Assembly: GCF_023091745.1 (NCBI RefSeq)
Contig: NC_068910.1
Coordinates: 128,171,170 to 128,235,169, forward strand
Length of the DNA: 64,000 bases
DNA from: Budorcas taxicolor
Lineage: Eukaryota; Chordata; Mammalia; Artiodactyla; Bovidae
Reading direction: 5' to 3'
The notes below the pieces were generated by a model. It had not been told where the DNA came from and did not search any database. It worked only from the letters and a program-made list of their open reading frames with translations. The translations under genes and the position numbers were made by a program. Below, in pieces: positions 35,963-47,085 of the stretch (positions are counted from its first letter, which is position 1; the number at the start of each line of letters is the position of its first letter).

Positions 35963-36989
35963 ATACCTCACAAGAAGAAGCCTTGGTGCTCCTTACAGTT
36001 ATCATATGGAATTTGATATCAGAACCAACCCTGAAGGTAAGGAAGGCTGAGGGATGGAGGACAAGCAGATCCAGATGGCGCTTTATGATCCCCTGAATCA
36101 AATCACATGTGAAGGGTGACCCTCCATCTTTTCAGTTGGGTTAAACAACACATTTCTTTTTTTTTTTTTTTCTTAAGTTAGTTTGGATTGGGCTTTCTCT
36201 CATTTGTAGTGATACATTATTACCCAGTGACTTGGATATGTTCCTCCCTAAAATATTCCTCAAGACAAAGAGGATGATCTTCCCAAATAGCAGGACACAC
36301 AGCCAGGACTTCAACCTAAATATGGTGCCTGGTACTTAATTAAGACTCTTCTGTTATCGTTCTTATTTATATTTTGGATGTGTTATCATCCCAAATAGAC
36401 TCTGAGATATCTTAGGATGGAAACATGTTCTCATAATACATCTGTAGCCCTCACAATCTCCTGGACAACATATACATAGTACACATTTTTAAATTTTATA
36501 TTTATTACACTGCACATATTAAAAATATTCAAAAATTCTTTTCACTGAATTGACAAAAGGAATTGTCAATTGACAAAAGGGCATAGGGACAGCACAGAAG
36601 CAGTTAGATGGCTAAATGATAAAAGAATGAGGAGATGATAAAGTTTATTTCTATGATGTCCTTAATATTGTCATTATGGTTCAGTATAAACTTTAAGAAC
36701 TTTTTTCAAAAAAAAGCAGCTTGTAGTTTAAAGGTGGCAATGCCTCTATACTGAAAACTGAAAAACCAGTAGAAAATAGCAGAGTCCTGACCCTACAGTA
36801 GGGCTTCAACAAACTTTTATGAAATCTAATCAAGTGTTAGGCCCCAGCCCAAGTTACTATGCTATGAAATATTCCCAGAGGGGCTTTCTTAATGATAATA
36901 AATAATCCAAAACATTTTGTTCATGGCTTATTTTTTCGTGTTTTATTCATGTGTTAAGGAATAGCAAAAATAGTAACAACTATTTTGTC
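35963..36989. other. Unassigned sequence, small palindrome
   Basis: No gene. 36563-36576 (ttgtcaattgacaa) is a perfect 14-bp palindrome lying between direct repeats aattgacaaaagg at 36548-36560 and 36568-36580. Confidence 0.45.
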
Positions 36990-37139
36990 AAATATGTACT
37001 ATGTGTGAGACATTGCCAGACATAGGGAGATATTTTGCATATATTTACCCAATCCTTTAAAAAAAGCTGCTAAGTATATATTATTATTGACTTTTTAAAA
37101 ATAAAAATGAGTACCTTAAAGAAGGTAAGTGAGAGTTCT
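36990..37139 (-). mobile_element. MIR
   Basis: Antisense MIR: aatatgtactatgtgtgaga, ttgccagacatagg and a diverged middle. Confidence 0.6.
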
Positions 37140-37660
37140 GTTTGAGGAACCAGAAAACCAAACAAATCTCCTTACCAAAAATCACATAAAAGTATGGGCT
37201 AAAATAATATACAAACATCTGTGAAGGAACTGAGCTTACAACAGAGAGAAAATTCCACTAAAAACAAAGAGGGCTCCGAATCCATGGAAATAAGTATATA
37301 AGCTGCAGCTGCAGCAGTCTGGGAGGTGGGGAGGGTTCCTAGTTTTGCAACCCAAGTCCCTAGGATTTTATGCCCAGATAAGTCCAGAAGATAGAGTAAG
37401 GCACAGAGTTAGAATTAAGTCACCTCACATAAAACCAGGAATCTCAACAGGCTGTAAATTCAGTGGAAGGGAGAATTTTAAAAACCTATCTACTAACACG
37501 GAGAAATAATAGGAAAGATTTTTCTCTTATTGCCTGGTTGCTGTTAAAGACAAAGTTTACCCTAAGAACTTGTAACCAGGGAATGTGTTTCTGTGTGTTG
37601 AGTATGAATTTACCACTCTCAAGCTCTAGATATCATAAAAATGGTTTCTGGCCTATTCAA

Positions 37661-38420
37661 TCAGTTAGTTAGTTCAGTCGCTCAGTCGTGTCTGACTCTG
37701 AGGTCCCATGAATTGCAGCATGCCAGGCCTCCCTATCCATCACCAACTCCCAGAGTTCACTCAAACTCACATTCATCGAGTTGGTGATGCCATCCAGCCA
37801 TCTCATCCTCTGTCGTCCCCTTCTCCTCCTGCCTCCAATCCCTCCCAGCATCAGAGTCTTTTCCAATGAGTCAACTCTTCTCATGAGGTGGCCAAAGTAC
37901 TGGAGTTTCAGCTTTAGCATCATTCCTTACAAAGAACACCCAGGGCTGATCTCCTTTAGAATGGACTGGTTGGATCTCCTTCCAGTCCAATGGACTCTCA
38001 AGAGTCTTCTCCAACACCACAGTTCAAAAGCATCGATTCTTCGACGCTCAGCTTTCTTCACAGTCCAACTCTCACATCCATACATGACCACTGGAAAAAC
38101 TGTATCCTTGACTAGACAAACCTTTGTTGGCAAAGTAATGTCTCTGCTTTCGAATATGCTATCTAGGTTGGTCATAACATTCCTTCCAAGGAGTAAGTGT
38201 CTTTTAATTTCATGGCTGCAGTCACCATCTGTAGTGATTTTGGAAAAATCAAGTCTGACACTGTTTCCCCTGTTTCCCCATCTATTTCCCATGAAGTGAT
38301 GGGACCAGATGCCATGATCTTTGTTTTCTGAATGTTGAGTTTTTTCACTCTCCTCTTTCACTTTCATCAAGAGGCTTTTTAGTTCCTCTTCACTTTCTGC
38401 CATATGGGTGGTGTCACCAT
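37661..38420 (-). mobile_element. BovB LINE, 5'-truncated 3' end
   Basis: Reverse copy from an (AGTT)n-like tail (tcagttagttagttcag) to just before the YADD region (gccatatgggtggtgtcacc). A 158-codon minus-strand frame (37927-38403) covers the stretch after the RT, with a small deletion in the block ending HFMGN. Confidence 0.93.
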
Positions 38421-38997
38421 ATTAATGCCCCTTAATACACATGAAAGAAAGAAAAAAAAAAAAAAACCTTTCTGAAAGGACATGCCCTCAACCCTGGCCA
38501 ACCAGGATTCAAATAGAAAAAGCCCTGTTTAATTAGCTTATAATCCAAAAATTTAAGACAAATAAAGAAGACACCCTCAGCTAACAAGAGTCAGCATATA
38601 AAACATACAGCAAGTAAGACCCCTAATATGTTTAAATGATGGGCCTATCAGGGAGGCCACAAAATAAATATTTTAGATGGTTACTACAGATGGAATGAAA
38701 AATTATTTTTTTTTAAAGACTTAATAACAAAAAGTTTGAAAAAGAACAAGTGGAACATCTGAATTTAGTGATTTAAATAAAAGGAAATAAAAGATATAAA
38801 GCTTTTATTTCTGAAGCTTAGTGTTGAGCTTCCAAGCATTGATTATAGTATTCTCTACATCTTCTGTGTGTCTAAACAAAATAGCTAATCATAAAAACTA
38901 AAAAATTAAACAAACTTAGATTAGATACACCTGAAGAAAGAATAATGAACATGGAAGTATTTGTAAGGGAATTAACCCAGAATTAGGTTTAGAGAAC

Positions 38998-39134
38998 CAT
39001 GGAATTCTCTAGGCCAGAATACTGGAGTGGGTAGCCTTTCCCTTCCCCAGGGGATCTTCCCAAACTAGGGACCAAACCCAGGTCTTCTACGTTGCAGGTG
39101 GATTCTTTACCAGCTGAACCACAAGGGAAGGCTC
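38998..39134 (-). mobile_element. Bov-tA SINE lacking its 3' BovB tail, with perfect TSD
   Basis: In reverse orientation the element has the complete tRNA-like head and the first part of the body, but it stops at catggaattctctagg, so the BovB-related tail (about 60 bp) is absent. The 10-bp TSD tttagagaac is perfect at 38988-38997 and 39135-39144 and abuts the truncated end. Confidence 0.9.
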
Positions 39135-39740
39135 TTTAGAGAACAAGAGAGATAAATATATATATCAGATAGTGTTGAAGGGTATGTATGACAGAGTGAA
39201 AAAGCCCAACATATGCCTAATGGGAATTTCAGAAAGAGAAAATAGAGAGAAACAAGAAATGTATTAGCTGAAAGATAACAGCAAAGGATTTCCAAGTATT
39301 GAAGAAAGACATAATTCATGATACAAAATTATTTATGAGCAGAATAAATAAAAATAAATCTGTAACTTGATACCCATCATGCAACTCCACAGTACCAAAG
39401 GAGAGATTTTAAAAGCATCCAAAGAGAAAATACAGGGTGCCTTCAAATAATAATTAGAAAATAAGAGAATTCTCAACAGCAGCAATAGAAACAAGAAGAC
39501 AAAGGAATAATATCTTTGAAATATTCAAAGAAAATAATGTCAACCTTGAATTCTGTACCAGTCTAGATCACCATTCGTAAATAAGAGTGAAATGAGGGTC
39601 ATTTCAGACATACTAAGTCAGAGAGCTTTCTACTAACAGATACTCAAAGTACCAATAAAGAGTATACTTTAGGAAGGATTCTCAACCCAAAAGGAAGGGC
39701 TGAAATACATGAAAAAATAATGATGAAATACAATTGTTTT

Positions 39741-40239
39741 CTTTGGTCATTATTTCATCACTTTCCTGACAAAAGTCCATATAGTCAAAGCTATGGTTCT
39801 TCCAGTAGTCATGTACGGATATAAGAGCTGGACTCAAAGAAGACTAAATACTGAAGAATTGATGTTTTCAAACTGTGGTGCTGAAGAAGACTCTTGAGAG
39901 TCCCTTGGAGAGCAAGGAGATCCAACCAGTCAATCCTAAAGGAAATCAGTCCTGAATATTCATTGGAAGGACTGATGATGAAGCTGAAGCTCCAATACTC
40001 TGGCTACCTGATGCGAAGAGCTGACTCACTGGAAAAGATTCTGATGCTGGGAAAGATTGAGGGCAGGAGGAGAAGGGGGCGACACAGGACAAGATAGTTG
40101 GATTGCATCACCAACTCGAAGGACATGAATCTGAACAAACTCAGGCAGATAGTGAAGGACAGGGAAGGCTGGCATGCTGCAGTCCACGGGGTTGCAAAGA
40201 ATCTAGCAACACAACCTAGCGACTGAATAACAAAAACAA
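39741..40239 (+). mobile_element. BovB LINE, short 3' end with 9-bp TSD
   Basis: Covers the last ~500 bp of BovB (catgtacggatataagagc to the cgactgaataac end). TSD aattgtttt at 39732-39740 and 40240-40248. Inserted in the HAL1-like element. Confidence 0.9.
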
Positions 40240-40562
40240 AATTGTTTTAAATGTGGTTAATCTAGATAAGCATTCATTGTAAAATCAGTAACCATCATGA
40301 TAATTGACTATAAAACCAGACAAACCTTACATATTGAACAATAAAATGTAAAAAGAGAGAGGACAAATATTCTTGCGTTGTTCAGGAGAATAGAATCTTT
40401 GTTAAGTTAAACATGCATGTTAAAATGTAAAGTGTGACCTTTAAAAAATGAAAGCAGAAGGCATGAATTTCAAATAGTAGAAGAGGGAAAATGAATAAAA
40501 ATGACAATATAAGGCAGCGAGAAAAGGAAAAAAAGCAAGTAACAATTGAGCAGTGTGTCTGA

Positions 40563-40719
40563 CCGGTATTTCTCAAACTTGAATGCAGAATTACTAGATC
40601 TTGTTAAAAGGCAAATTCTAATTAGTAGGTTTGGGACAAGGTGTAAAAACATGAATTTTGCATAAGCTCTTGGGTGATATTAATTGACTGGTTTACAGAC
40701 CACACTTTGAAAAGCAAGT
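40563..40719 (+). mobile_element. MER5A (hAT-Charlie, non-autonomous)
   Basis: Short DNA transposon: starts near ggtatttctcaaacttgaat, has the block gtaggtttgggacaaggtg, and ends accacactttgaaaagca, which mirrors the start as an inverted terminal repeat. Confidence 0.82.
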
Positions 40720-40769
40720 TGGGACAGTATATTATTCCCCAGAAAGTATTTCTCATCCCTGGGATAGGT

Positions 40770-41105
40770 TATACTTTCCCTATTACATTGATGGTCAGGT
40801 TTAGTCATGTATGTTGCTTTGGCCATGAAACAGACAGAAGTAATATGTGTAATTTCCTAAAAGAGGATTAAAGAGCCATCGTGTGCCTTTCCATGATTTC
40901 TTTTTCTTGTGCGACAAAACTAGGAATAATCAGATGTGTCTCAATCAGCCTGGGTGTGGGAATAAAAACACACTGAACAAACTCAAGCTTGCTGCCTGGG
41001 TGAGACAGCATGAGTGAGAAGTAGAAAAGATTCATTGATGTAAGCCACTACTATTTGGGGCTATTTGTTACTGCAATGGAACCCAGCCTATTCTGATTAA
41101 TACAA
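40770..41105 (+). mobile_element. Old LTR-like repeat (family not named)
   Basis: Blocks such as catgtatgttgctttggcca, and the end taagccactactatttgggg followed by tgattaatac, resemble an old mammalian LTR. Diverged; low certainty. Confidence 0.45.
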
Positions 41106-41109
41106 GTTA

Positions 41110-41252
41110 TTCTGTATATATAGATGTGTTATACTGAATTTAAAGATCCACCTTCCATCACTTATCTGACTGGGGATTTAAGTCAAGATATTTAATTTTC
41201 ATGGACCTCAGCTACTTCATCCACAAGATGAAAATAAAATTTGCTTGCCTAA
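41110..41252 (+). mobile_element. MIR, first part (split by the BovB/SINE composite)
   Basis: Sense MIR: atcacttatctgactgggga, catggacctcagctacttc and ccacaagatgaaaataaaat. The last 13 bp (41240-41252) are the left TSD; the copy continues at 44829. Confidence 0.7.
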
Positions 41253-44200
41253 GTTTAGTTCAATTCAGTCGCTCAGTCATGTCCAACTCTTTGCGACCCC
41301 ATGAACCACAGCACACCAGGCCTCCCTGTCCATCACCAACTCCCAGACTTCAGCCAAACCCAGATCCACTGAGTCAGTGATGCCATCCAACAATCTCATC
41401 CTCTGTCATCGCCTTCTCCTCCTGCCCTCAATCTTGCCCAGCATCAGGGTCTTTTCAAATGAGTCAGCTCTTTAGATCAGGTGGCCAAAATATCGGAGTT
41501 TCAGCTTCAACATCAGTCCTTCCAATGAACACCCAGGACTGATCTCCTCTAGGATGGACTGGTTGGATCTCCTTGCAGTCCAATGGACTCTCAAGAGTCT
41601 TCTCCAACACCACAGTTCAAAAGCTTCAATTCTTCTGCACTCAGCTTTGTCTATAGTCGAACTCTCACATCCGTACATGACCACCAGAAAAACCATAGCC
41701 TTGACCAGACAGAACTTGTTGACAAAGTAATGTCTCTGCTTTTTAATATGCTGTCTAGGTTGGTCATAACTTTCCTTCCAAGGAGTAAGTGTCTTTTAAT
41801 TTCATGGCTGCAATCACCATCTGCAGTGATTTTGGAGCCCAGAAAAATAAAGTCTGCCACTATTTCCACTGTTTCCCCATCTATTTGCCATAAAGTGATG
41901 GGACAGGATGCTATGATCTTAGTTTTCTGAATGTTGAGCTTTAAGCCAACTTTTTCACTTTCTTCTTTCACTTTCATCAAGAGGCTCTTTAGTTCCTCTT
42001 CACTTTCTGCCATAAGGGGTGATATCATCTGCATATCTGAAGTTATTGATATTTCTCCTGGCAATCTTGATTCCAGCTTGCGCTTCTTCCAGCCCAGAGT
42101 CTCTCATGATGTACTCTGCATATAAGTTAAATATGCAGGATGACAATATACAGCCTTGACGTATTCCTTTCCCTATTTGGAACCAGTCTGTTGTTCCATG
42201 TTCAGTTCTAACTGTTGCTTCCTGACCTGCATATGGGTTTCTCAAGAGGCAGGTCAGGTGGTCTGGTATTCCCATCTCTTTCAGAATTTTCCACAGTTTA
42301 TTGTGATCCATACAGTCAAAGGCTTTGGTATAGTCAATAAAGCAGAAAAGGATGTTTTTCTGGAACTCTTTTGCTTTCTTGATGATCCAGCAGATGTTGG
42401 CAATTTGATCTCTGGTTCTTCTGCCTTTTCTAAAACCAGCTTGAACATCTGGAAGTTCACAGTTCACGTACTGCTGAAACCTGGCTTGGAGAATTTTAAG
42501 CATCACTTTACTAGCATGTGAGATGAGTGCAATTGTGTGGTAGTTTGAGCATTCTTTGGCATTGCCTTTCTTTGGGATTGAAATGAAAATTGACCTTTTC
42601 CAGTCCTGTGGCCACTGCTGAGTTTTCCAAATTTGCTGGCATATTGAGTGTAGCACTTTCACAGTGTCATCTTTCAGGATTTGAAATAGCTCAACTGGAA
42701 TTCCATCACCTCCACTAGGTTTGTTCATACTGATGCTTCCTAAGGCCCCCTTAACTTTGCATTCCAGGATGTCTGGCTCTAGGTGAGTGATCACACCATC
42801 GTGATTATCTGGGTTGTGAAGATCTTTTTTGTACAGTTCTGTGTATTCTTGCCACCTCTTTTAATATCTTCTGCTTCTGTTAGGTCCATACCATTTCTGT
42901 CCTTTATTGTGCCCATCTTTGCATGAAATGTGCCCTTGGTATCTCTAATTTGCTTGAAGAGATCTCTAGTCTTTCCCATTCTATTGTTTTACTCTATTTC
43001 TTTGCACTGACCAATGAGGAAGGCTTTCTTATCTCTCCTTGCTATTCTTTGGAACTCTGCATTCAAATGGGTATATCTTTCCTTTTCTCCTTTGCTTTTT
43101 GCTTCCCTTCTTTTCACAGCTATTTGTAAGGCCTCCTTAGACAGCCATTTTTCTTTTTTGCATTTCTTTTTCTTGGGGATGGTCTTGATTCTTGTCTCCT
43201 GTACAATGTAATGAACCTCCATCCATAGTTCATCAGGCACTCTGTCTATCAGATCTAGTCCCTTAAATCTATTTCTCACCTCCACTGTATAGTCATAAGG
43301 GATTTGATTCAGGTCATACCTGAATGGTCTGGTGGTTTTCCCCACTTTCTTCAATTTCAGTCTGAATTTGGCAATAAGGAGTTCATAATCTGAGCCACAG
43401 TCAGCTCTTGGTCATGTTCTTGCTGACTGTATAGAGCTTCTCCATCTTTGGCTGCAAAGATTATAATCAGTCTGATTTTGGTGTCGACCATCTGGTGATG
43501 TCCATGTGTAGAGTCTTCTCTTGTGTTGTTGGAAGAGGGTGTTTACTATGACCAGTGTGTTCTCTTGGCAGAATTCTATTAGCCTTTGCCCTACTTCGTT
43601 CTGTACTCCAAGGCCAAGTTTGCCTGGTACTCCAGGTGTTTCTTGACTTCCTACTTTTGCATTCCAGTCTCCTATAATGAAAAGGACATCTTTCGGGGGT
43701 GTTAGCTCTAGAAGGTCTTCATAGAACTGTTCAGCTTCTTCAGCATTACTGGTCGGGGCAGACTTGGATTACCATGATATTGAATGGTTTGCCTTGGAAA
43801 CGAACAGAGATCATTCTGTCGTTTTTGAGATTGCATCCAAGTACTGCATTTTGGACTCTTTTGTTGACTGTGATGGCTACTCCATTTCTTCTAAGGGATT
43901 CCTGCCCACAGTAGTAGATACAATGGTCATCTGAGTTAAATTCACCCTTTCCAGTCCATTTTAGTTCACTGATTCCTAGAATGTCGACGTTCACTCTTGC
44001 CATCTCCTGTTTGACCACTTCTAATTTGCCTTGATTCATGGACCTGACATTCCAGGTTCCTATGCAATATTGCTCTTTACAGCATTGGACCTTGCTTCTA
44101 TCACCAGTCCCATCCACAACTGGGTGTTGTTTTTGCTTTGGCTCCATCCCTTCATTCTTTCTGGAGTTATTTCTCTACTGATCTCCAATATCATATTGGG

Positions 44201-44620
44201 CACCTACCGACCTGGGGAGTTCCTCTTTCAGTATCCTATCACTTTGCCTTTTCATACTGTTCGTGGTGTTCTCAAGGAAAGAATACTGAAGTGGTTTGCC
44301 ATTCCCTTCTCCAGTGGACCACATTCTGTCAGACCTCTCCACCATGACCCATCCCGTCTTGGGTGGCCCCACACAGCATGGCTTAGTTTCATTGAGTTAG
44401 ACAAGGCTGTGGTCCATGTGATCAGACTGGCTAGTTGTCTGTGATTGTGGTTTCAGTCTGTCTGCCCTCTGATGCCCTCTCTCAGTGCCTACCTTCATAC
44501 TTGGGTTTCTCTTACCTTGGATCTCTTCATGGCTGCTCCAGCAAAGCACAGCCACTGCTCCTTACCTTGGACGAGGGGTAGCTCCTCTCGGCCACCGCCC
44601 CTGACCTTGGGCATGGGGTA
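41253..44620 (-). mobile_element. BovB LINE, nearly full length, antisense
   Basis: About 3.37 kb, the expected size of BovB. Its 3' tail (gtttagttcaattcagtcgc) starts directly after the left TSD. The order on the minus strand is a GC-richer 5' UTR with two ggggtagctcc units (44575-44585, 44615-44625), endonuclease, linker, RT and C-terminal region. Several frameshifts and stops separate the frames (44175-44372, 43746-44147, 42989-43354, 42791-42979, 42000-42794, 41651-42064). The 5' end is joined directly to a Bov-tA SINE in the opposite orientation. Confidence 0.95.
41651..44372 (-). pseudogene. BovB endonuclease/reverse transcriptase ORF, broken
   Basis: The original product is the single BovB polyprotein that nicks target DNA and copies RNA at the nick. 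The endonuclease part (43746-44147) shows GTWNVRSMNQGK, ISELKWTG and YYCGQESLRRNG. The RT part (42000-42794) shows GDGIPVELFQ, KAFDCMDHNKLW, GCILSSCIFNLYAEY and an intact YADD (42024-42035). The frame is lost right after the YADD, and at the boundaries near 42790, 42985 and 43360, so no active enzyme can be made from this copy. The YADD is nevertheless the best kept of the BovB copies here. Confidence 0.92.
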
Positions 44621-44815
44621 GCTCCAGTAAAGTGTCTGCCTGCAATGCAGGAGACCTAGGTTTGATCCCTGTGTCAGGAAGATCCCCTGGAGAAGGAAAC
44701 AGCAACCCACTCCAGTACTCTTGCCTAGAAAATTCCATGGATGGAGGAGCCTGGTGGGCTACAGTCCATGAGGTCACAAAGAGTTGGACACAACGGAGTG
44801 ACTTCACTTTCTTTC
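44621..44815 (+). mobile_element. Bov-tA SINE joined to the BovB 5' end
   Basis: Plus-strand SINE starting within the A-box region (gctccagtaaagtgtctgcc), then B box GGTTTGATCCC, body and BovB-type tail ending cactttctttc. The right TSD (44816-44828) follows at once. There is no separate TSD around the SINE; it shares the 41240-41252/44816-44828 pair with the BovB. Confidence 0.93.
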
Positions 44816-44828
44816 TTTGCTTGCCTAA

Positions 44829-44880
44829 AGGAAGAATAAAATTACACAAAGCAGCTCAGAAATAGTCTGCTTATGAATGA
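44829..44880 (+). mobile_element. MIR, second part
   Basis: The continuation of the MIR interrupted at 41252 (aggaagaataaaattacaca, agcagctcagaaatag). Confidence 0.55.
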
Positions 44881-44964
44881 ACTAGGCCCCCACAATGCCT
44901 CTCAAAAAGAAGAAAGCAGAGAGAAGAGAGGATGAGAGATGAAAGATGAGGAAGAAAGGGAGGA

Positions 44965-45090
44965 GAAAGACAAGGCTAATTTCATGACTTGTCCAAGACC
45001 ATATAGCTAATGGGGTACTGGATTGAAACACAAACCCAGGCAGTCTCAGTACAAAACCTATTCCTTTTCTACTCTGCCACACTGATGAGA
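44965..45090 (-). mobile_element. MIR
   Basis: Antisense MIR: gacttgtccaagaccatata, gctaatggggtactgg and acaaacccaggcagtctc. Confidence 0.78.
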
Positions 45091-45879
45091 CCAATCTGAA
45101 TGAAGACATTTTGTCCATTTGAATAGTGTTTAGTTAGGAAGGGCTGCCCCTAGTCCTAATCATCTTGTCTTTATGAGCACACCTTCATTCATCCCCAATC
45201 ACTCTTCTCCTCACCCAGTTTGCTTCTTCACCCTTGCTAATCCCAGAAGTTAGAAGCAGGTGTCACGGTTTTGGCCAAAGAGAATGAATATCACTATGAA
45301 TTTTAATGAACCAAGCAGATGGGACCAACACCAGAATGCCACCAGCATATACTTTGCATCTGAAAATTTGCCCTGTCTCCACTGGAGAAATTATCTAATT
45401 ATGCCTTCAACCTATTACTCAACATATTAATAATATTTGTCAAGTGCTTTATTGGAACCTACAATTGTGCTCACAGTTTCATGATCTGAGAACAGGAAGA
45501 AATTTGCCAGTGATACTGATAATACTGGATGGGAAACACTGCACATGATGAAAACTTAGAAATGGAAAACAAAGCCCTAAGGCTTTAAATATATAAAGAA
45601 GAGATTGAACCTGAAAAAAATGCAAACTGTATATAAACGAAGATATACTCATCTTAGGAAAAATTATTCCAAAGCACAAATATTCATTGAGAATAAAAAA
45701 ATATAGACTGAAAGGGACTAGGGAGTGACAAGTAAGAATGAATGTTGGTGATAAATATAAATAAGATGAAATTTCAATGTGCTATTCCAACAAAGAGGTC
45801 CATTGCTTCTATTTTTTTTCCTTCAATTATATAAGAAAAGGGCCTACGTCCCAGAAAAAACAAATGATCATTTATCTTT
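45091..45879. other. Unassigned sequence
   Basis: No gene or repeat recognised. Confidence 0.45.
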
Positions 45880-46015
45880 AAACAACTGATTAAACTGTAC
45901 CTAGAATGCTGCATACTGCATTTGTAGCAGTTTCAGAATAACAAATAAATAAGAGAATGCAGGTTGTTCTGAGTAGGATGGTCAGGACAGCAAATGGGGA
46001 GGTGACTTGAAGCCA
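45880..46015 (+). mobile_element. Possible CR1/L3 fragment
   Basis: The order acctagaatgctgcatactg, gtaggatggtcaggacagc and gacttgaagcc resembles old CR1/L3 LINE text. Weak. Confidence 0.35.
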
Positions 46016-46214
46016 GCTAACACCTTCTCAGGGCCCACTGTGGTCCAGCTCTGTCTTGGGTCAAAAGTTATGAAAAGTTTCCAATTTACTTTGGTTTTCA
46101 GTCTAGTTTGGTTTCAGTCCTGACTGAACTCAAAGGAAAGTGTATACATTAACTCTACTACTTCTGCCCCTGAACAGGAAGGAAAAGCTTGTGAAGAAAC
46201 ATAAATCACACGCA

Positions 46215-46491
46215 CGTTATTCTGATTCGCTTTTAATCTCAGGAGTTGGTTAACTCCAGCACACAAGCCACATCTGTAACAGTGGCCTTCATCTCCTCTG
46301 CCTTTGTCAAGAGGGCTCAGAAATATAAACTGAGTGATTAGAAAGAGAGCCCCTTTACTGTTAGAAGCAACAGTGTGGCGTGTTTGGATGGCTGCCTAAC
46401 AGCTCTCCCCCCAGTCTCTCTGCTGTTGTTAGAATTTGCTCTTTCAAATCAGAGTGCTCCTCCACCAAGGCCTGCTTCTTCTTCTTGAATG
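46215..46491 (-). other. Possible 3'-terminal exon (uncertain)
   Basis: On the minus strand a pyrimidine-rich acceptor (ctttttacctttccctgtag, AG at 46492-46493) is followed by 2 nt plus 42 open codons ending in TAA (46361-46363). The peptide begins FKKKKQALVEEHSDLKEQIL and continues with leucines spaced as in a coiled coil. An ATTAAA hexamer lies at 46232-46237, about 120 nt after the stop, with a GT-rich stretch (reverse of cacacgcacg, 46208-46217) at the right distance for a poly(A) site. No repeat family covers it. I do not recognise the protein, and an open frame of this length can arise by chance. Confidence 0.3.
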
Positions 46492-46849
46492 CTACAGGGA
46501 AAGGTAAAAAGTTTCATTATGCCTCTAACCAATAACACAGCACCATTTATAGTGAAAATTTTCCTCGCAGCCTCTACCCAAAGTGCAACATGGGATATCA
46601 GCCACTACTATTCATAAACTAAGGCGATGAAGGGAGGCACCCATTGGGGCCTAATGAAATCTCCGTACAAATGAGTGGATAGATCTGGGAATGCAAAGAG
46701 AAAAAAACATGTCCAGATACAAGATGGAGAAGTGACTCTGTGTATAAATGAGTGAAAAAGTTAGTCTAGAAATCAGTGAGGATCACAACGTGACCAAGAA
46801 ATAGCCACATGGCACTCAAGCCTAAACCGTTCTGGAACACGGGTCAGTT

Positions 46850-47085
46850 CTAAGCTTAACAATATAGAAGAGTTAATACAGCTAATAGTTTTTACACAGC
46901 ATGCTCTGTACTTGTGATGCAAATATTAATTCACTTAATTTTTAGACCAGTTGGAGTATCCTTGTTCCCAACTTAGAGATGAAGAAATGTCACTGAGAAA
47001 GATAAACAAGGTAGTGTATGATCACAGGGCTAGAATTTCTGTAGAAGTGAGATTTGAACTCATGCAGTCTGACCAAGGAAACATG
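46850..47085 (-). mobile_element. MIR
   Basis: Antisense MIR: attcacttaatttttagacc, acttagagatgaagaaatg, atcacagggctagaatttc and gatttgaactcatgcagtct. Confidence 0.75.

Larger units (their letters stand above)
37140..40560 (+). mobile_element. HAL1-like half-LINE (L1M ORF1-only lineage), interrupted
   Basis: Pieces in the same order and orientation as HAL1: the 5' region with gctgcagctgcagcag and agaaaattccactaaaa (37140-37660), a middle (38430-38990) and the ORF1 RNA-binding part (39140-39740), where the text aaagcatccaaagagaaaat and caacagcagcaatagaaac follows the HAL1/L1M ORF1 pattern. The rest runs to about 40560. No ORF2 is seen. It is interrupted by BovB (37661-38420), Bov-tA (38998-39134) and BovB (39741-40239). 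The frames are dead. Confidence 0.6.
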
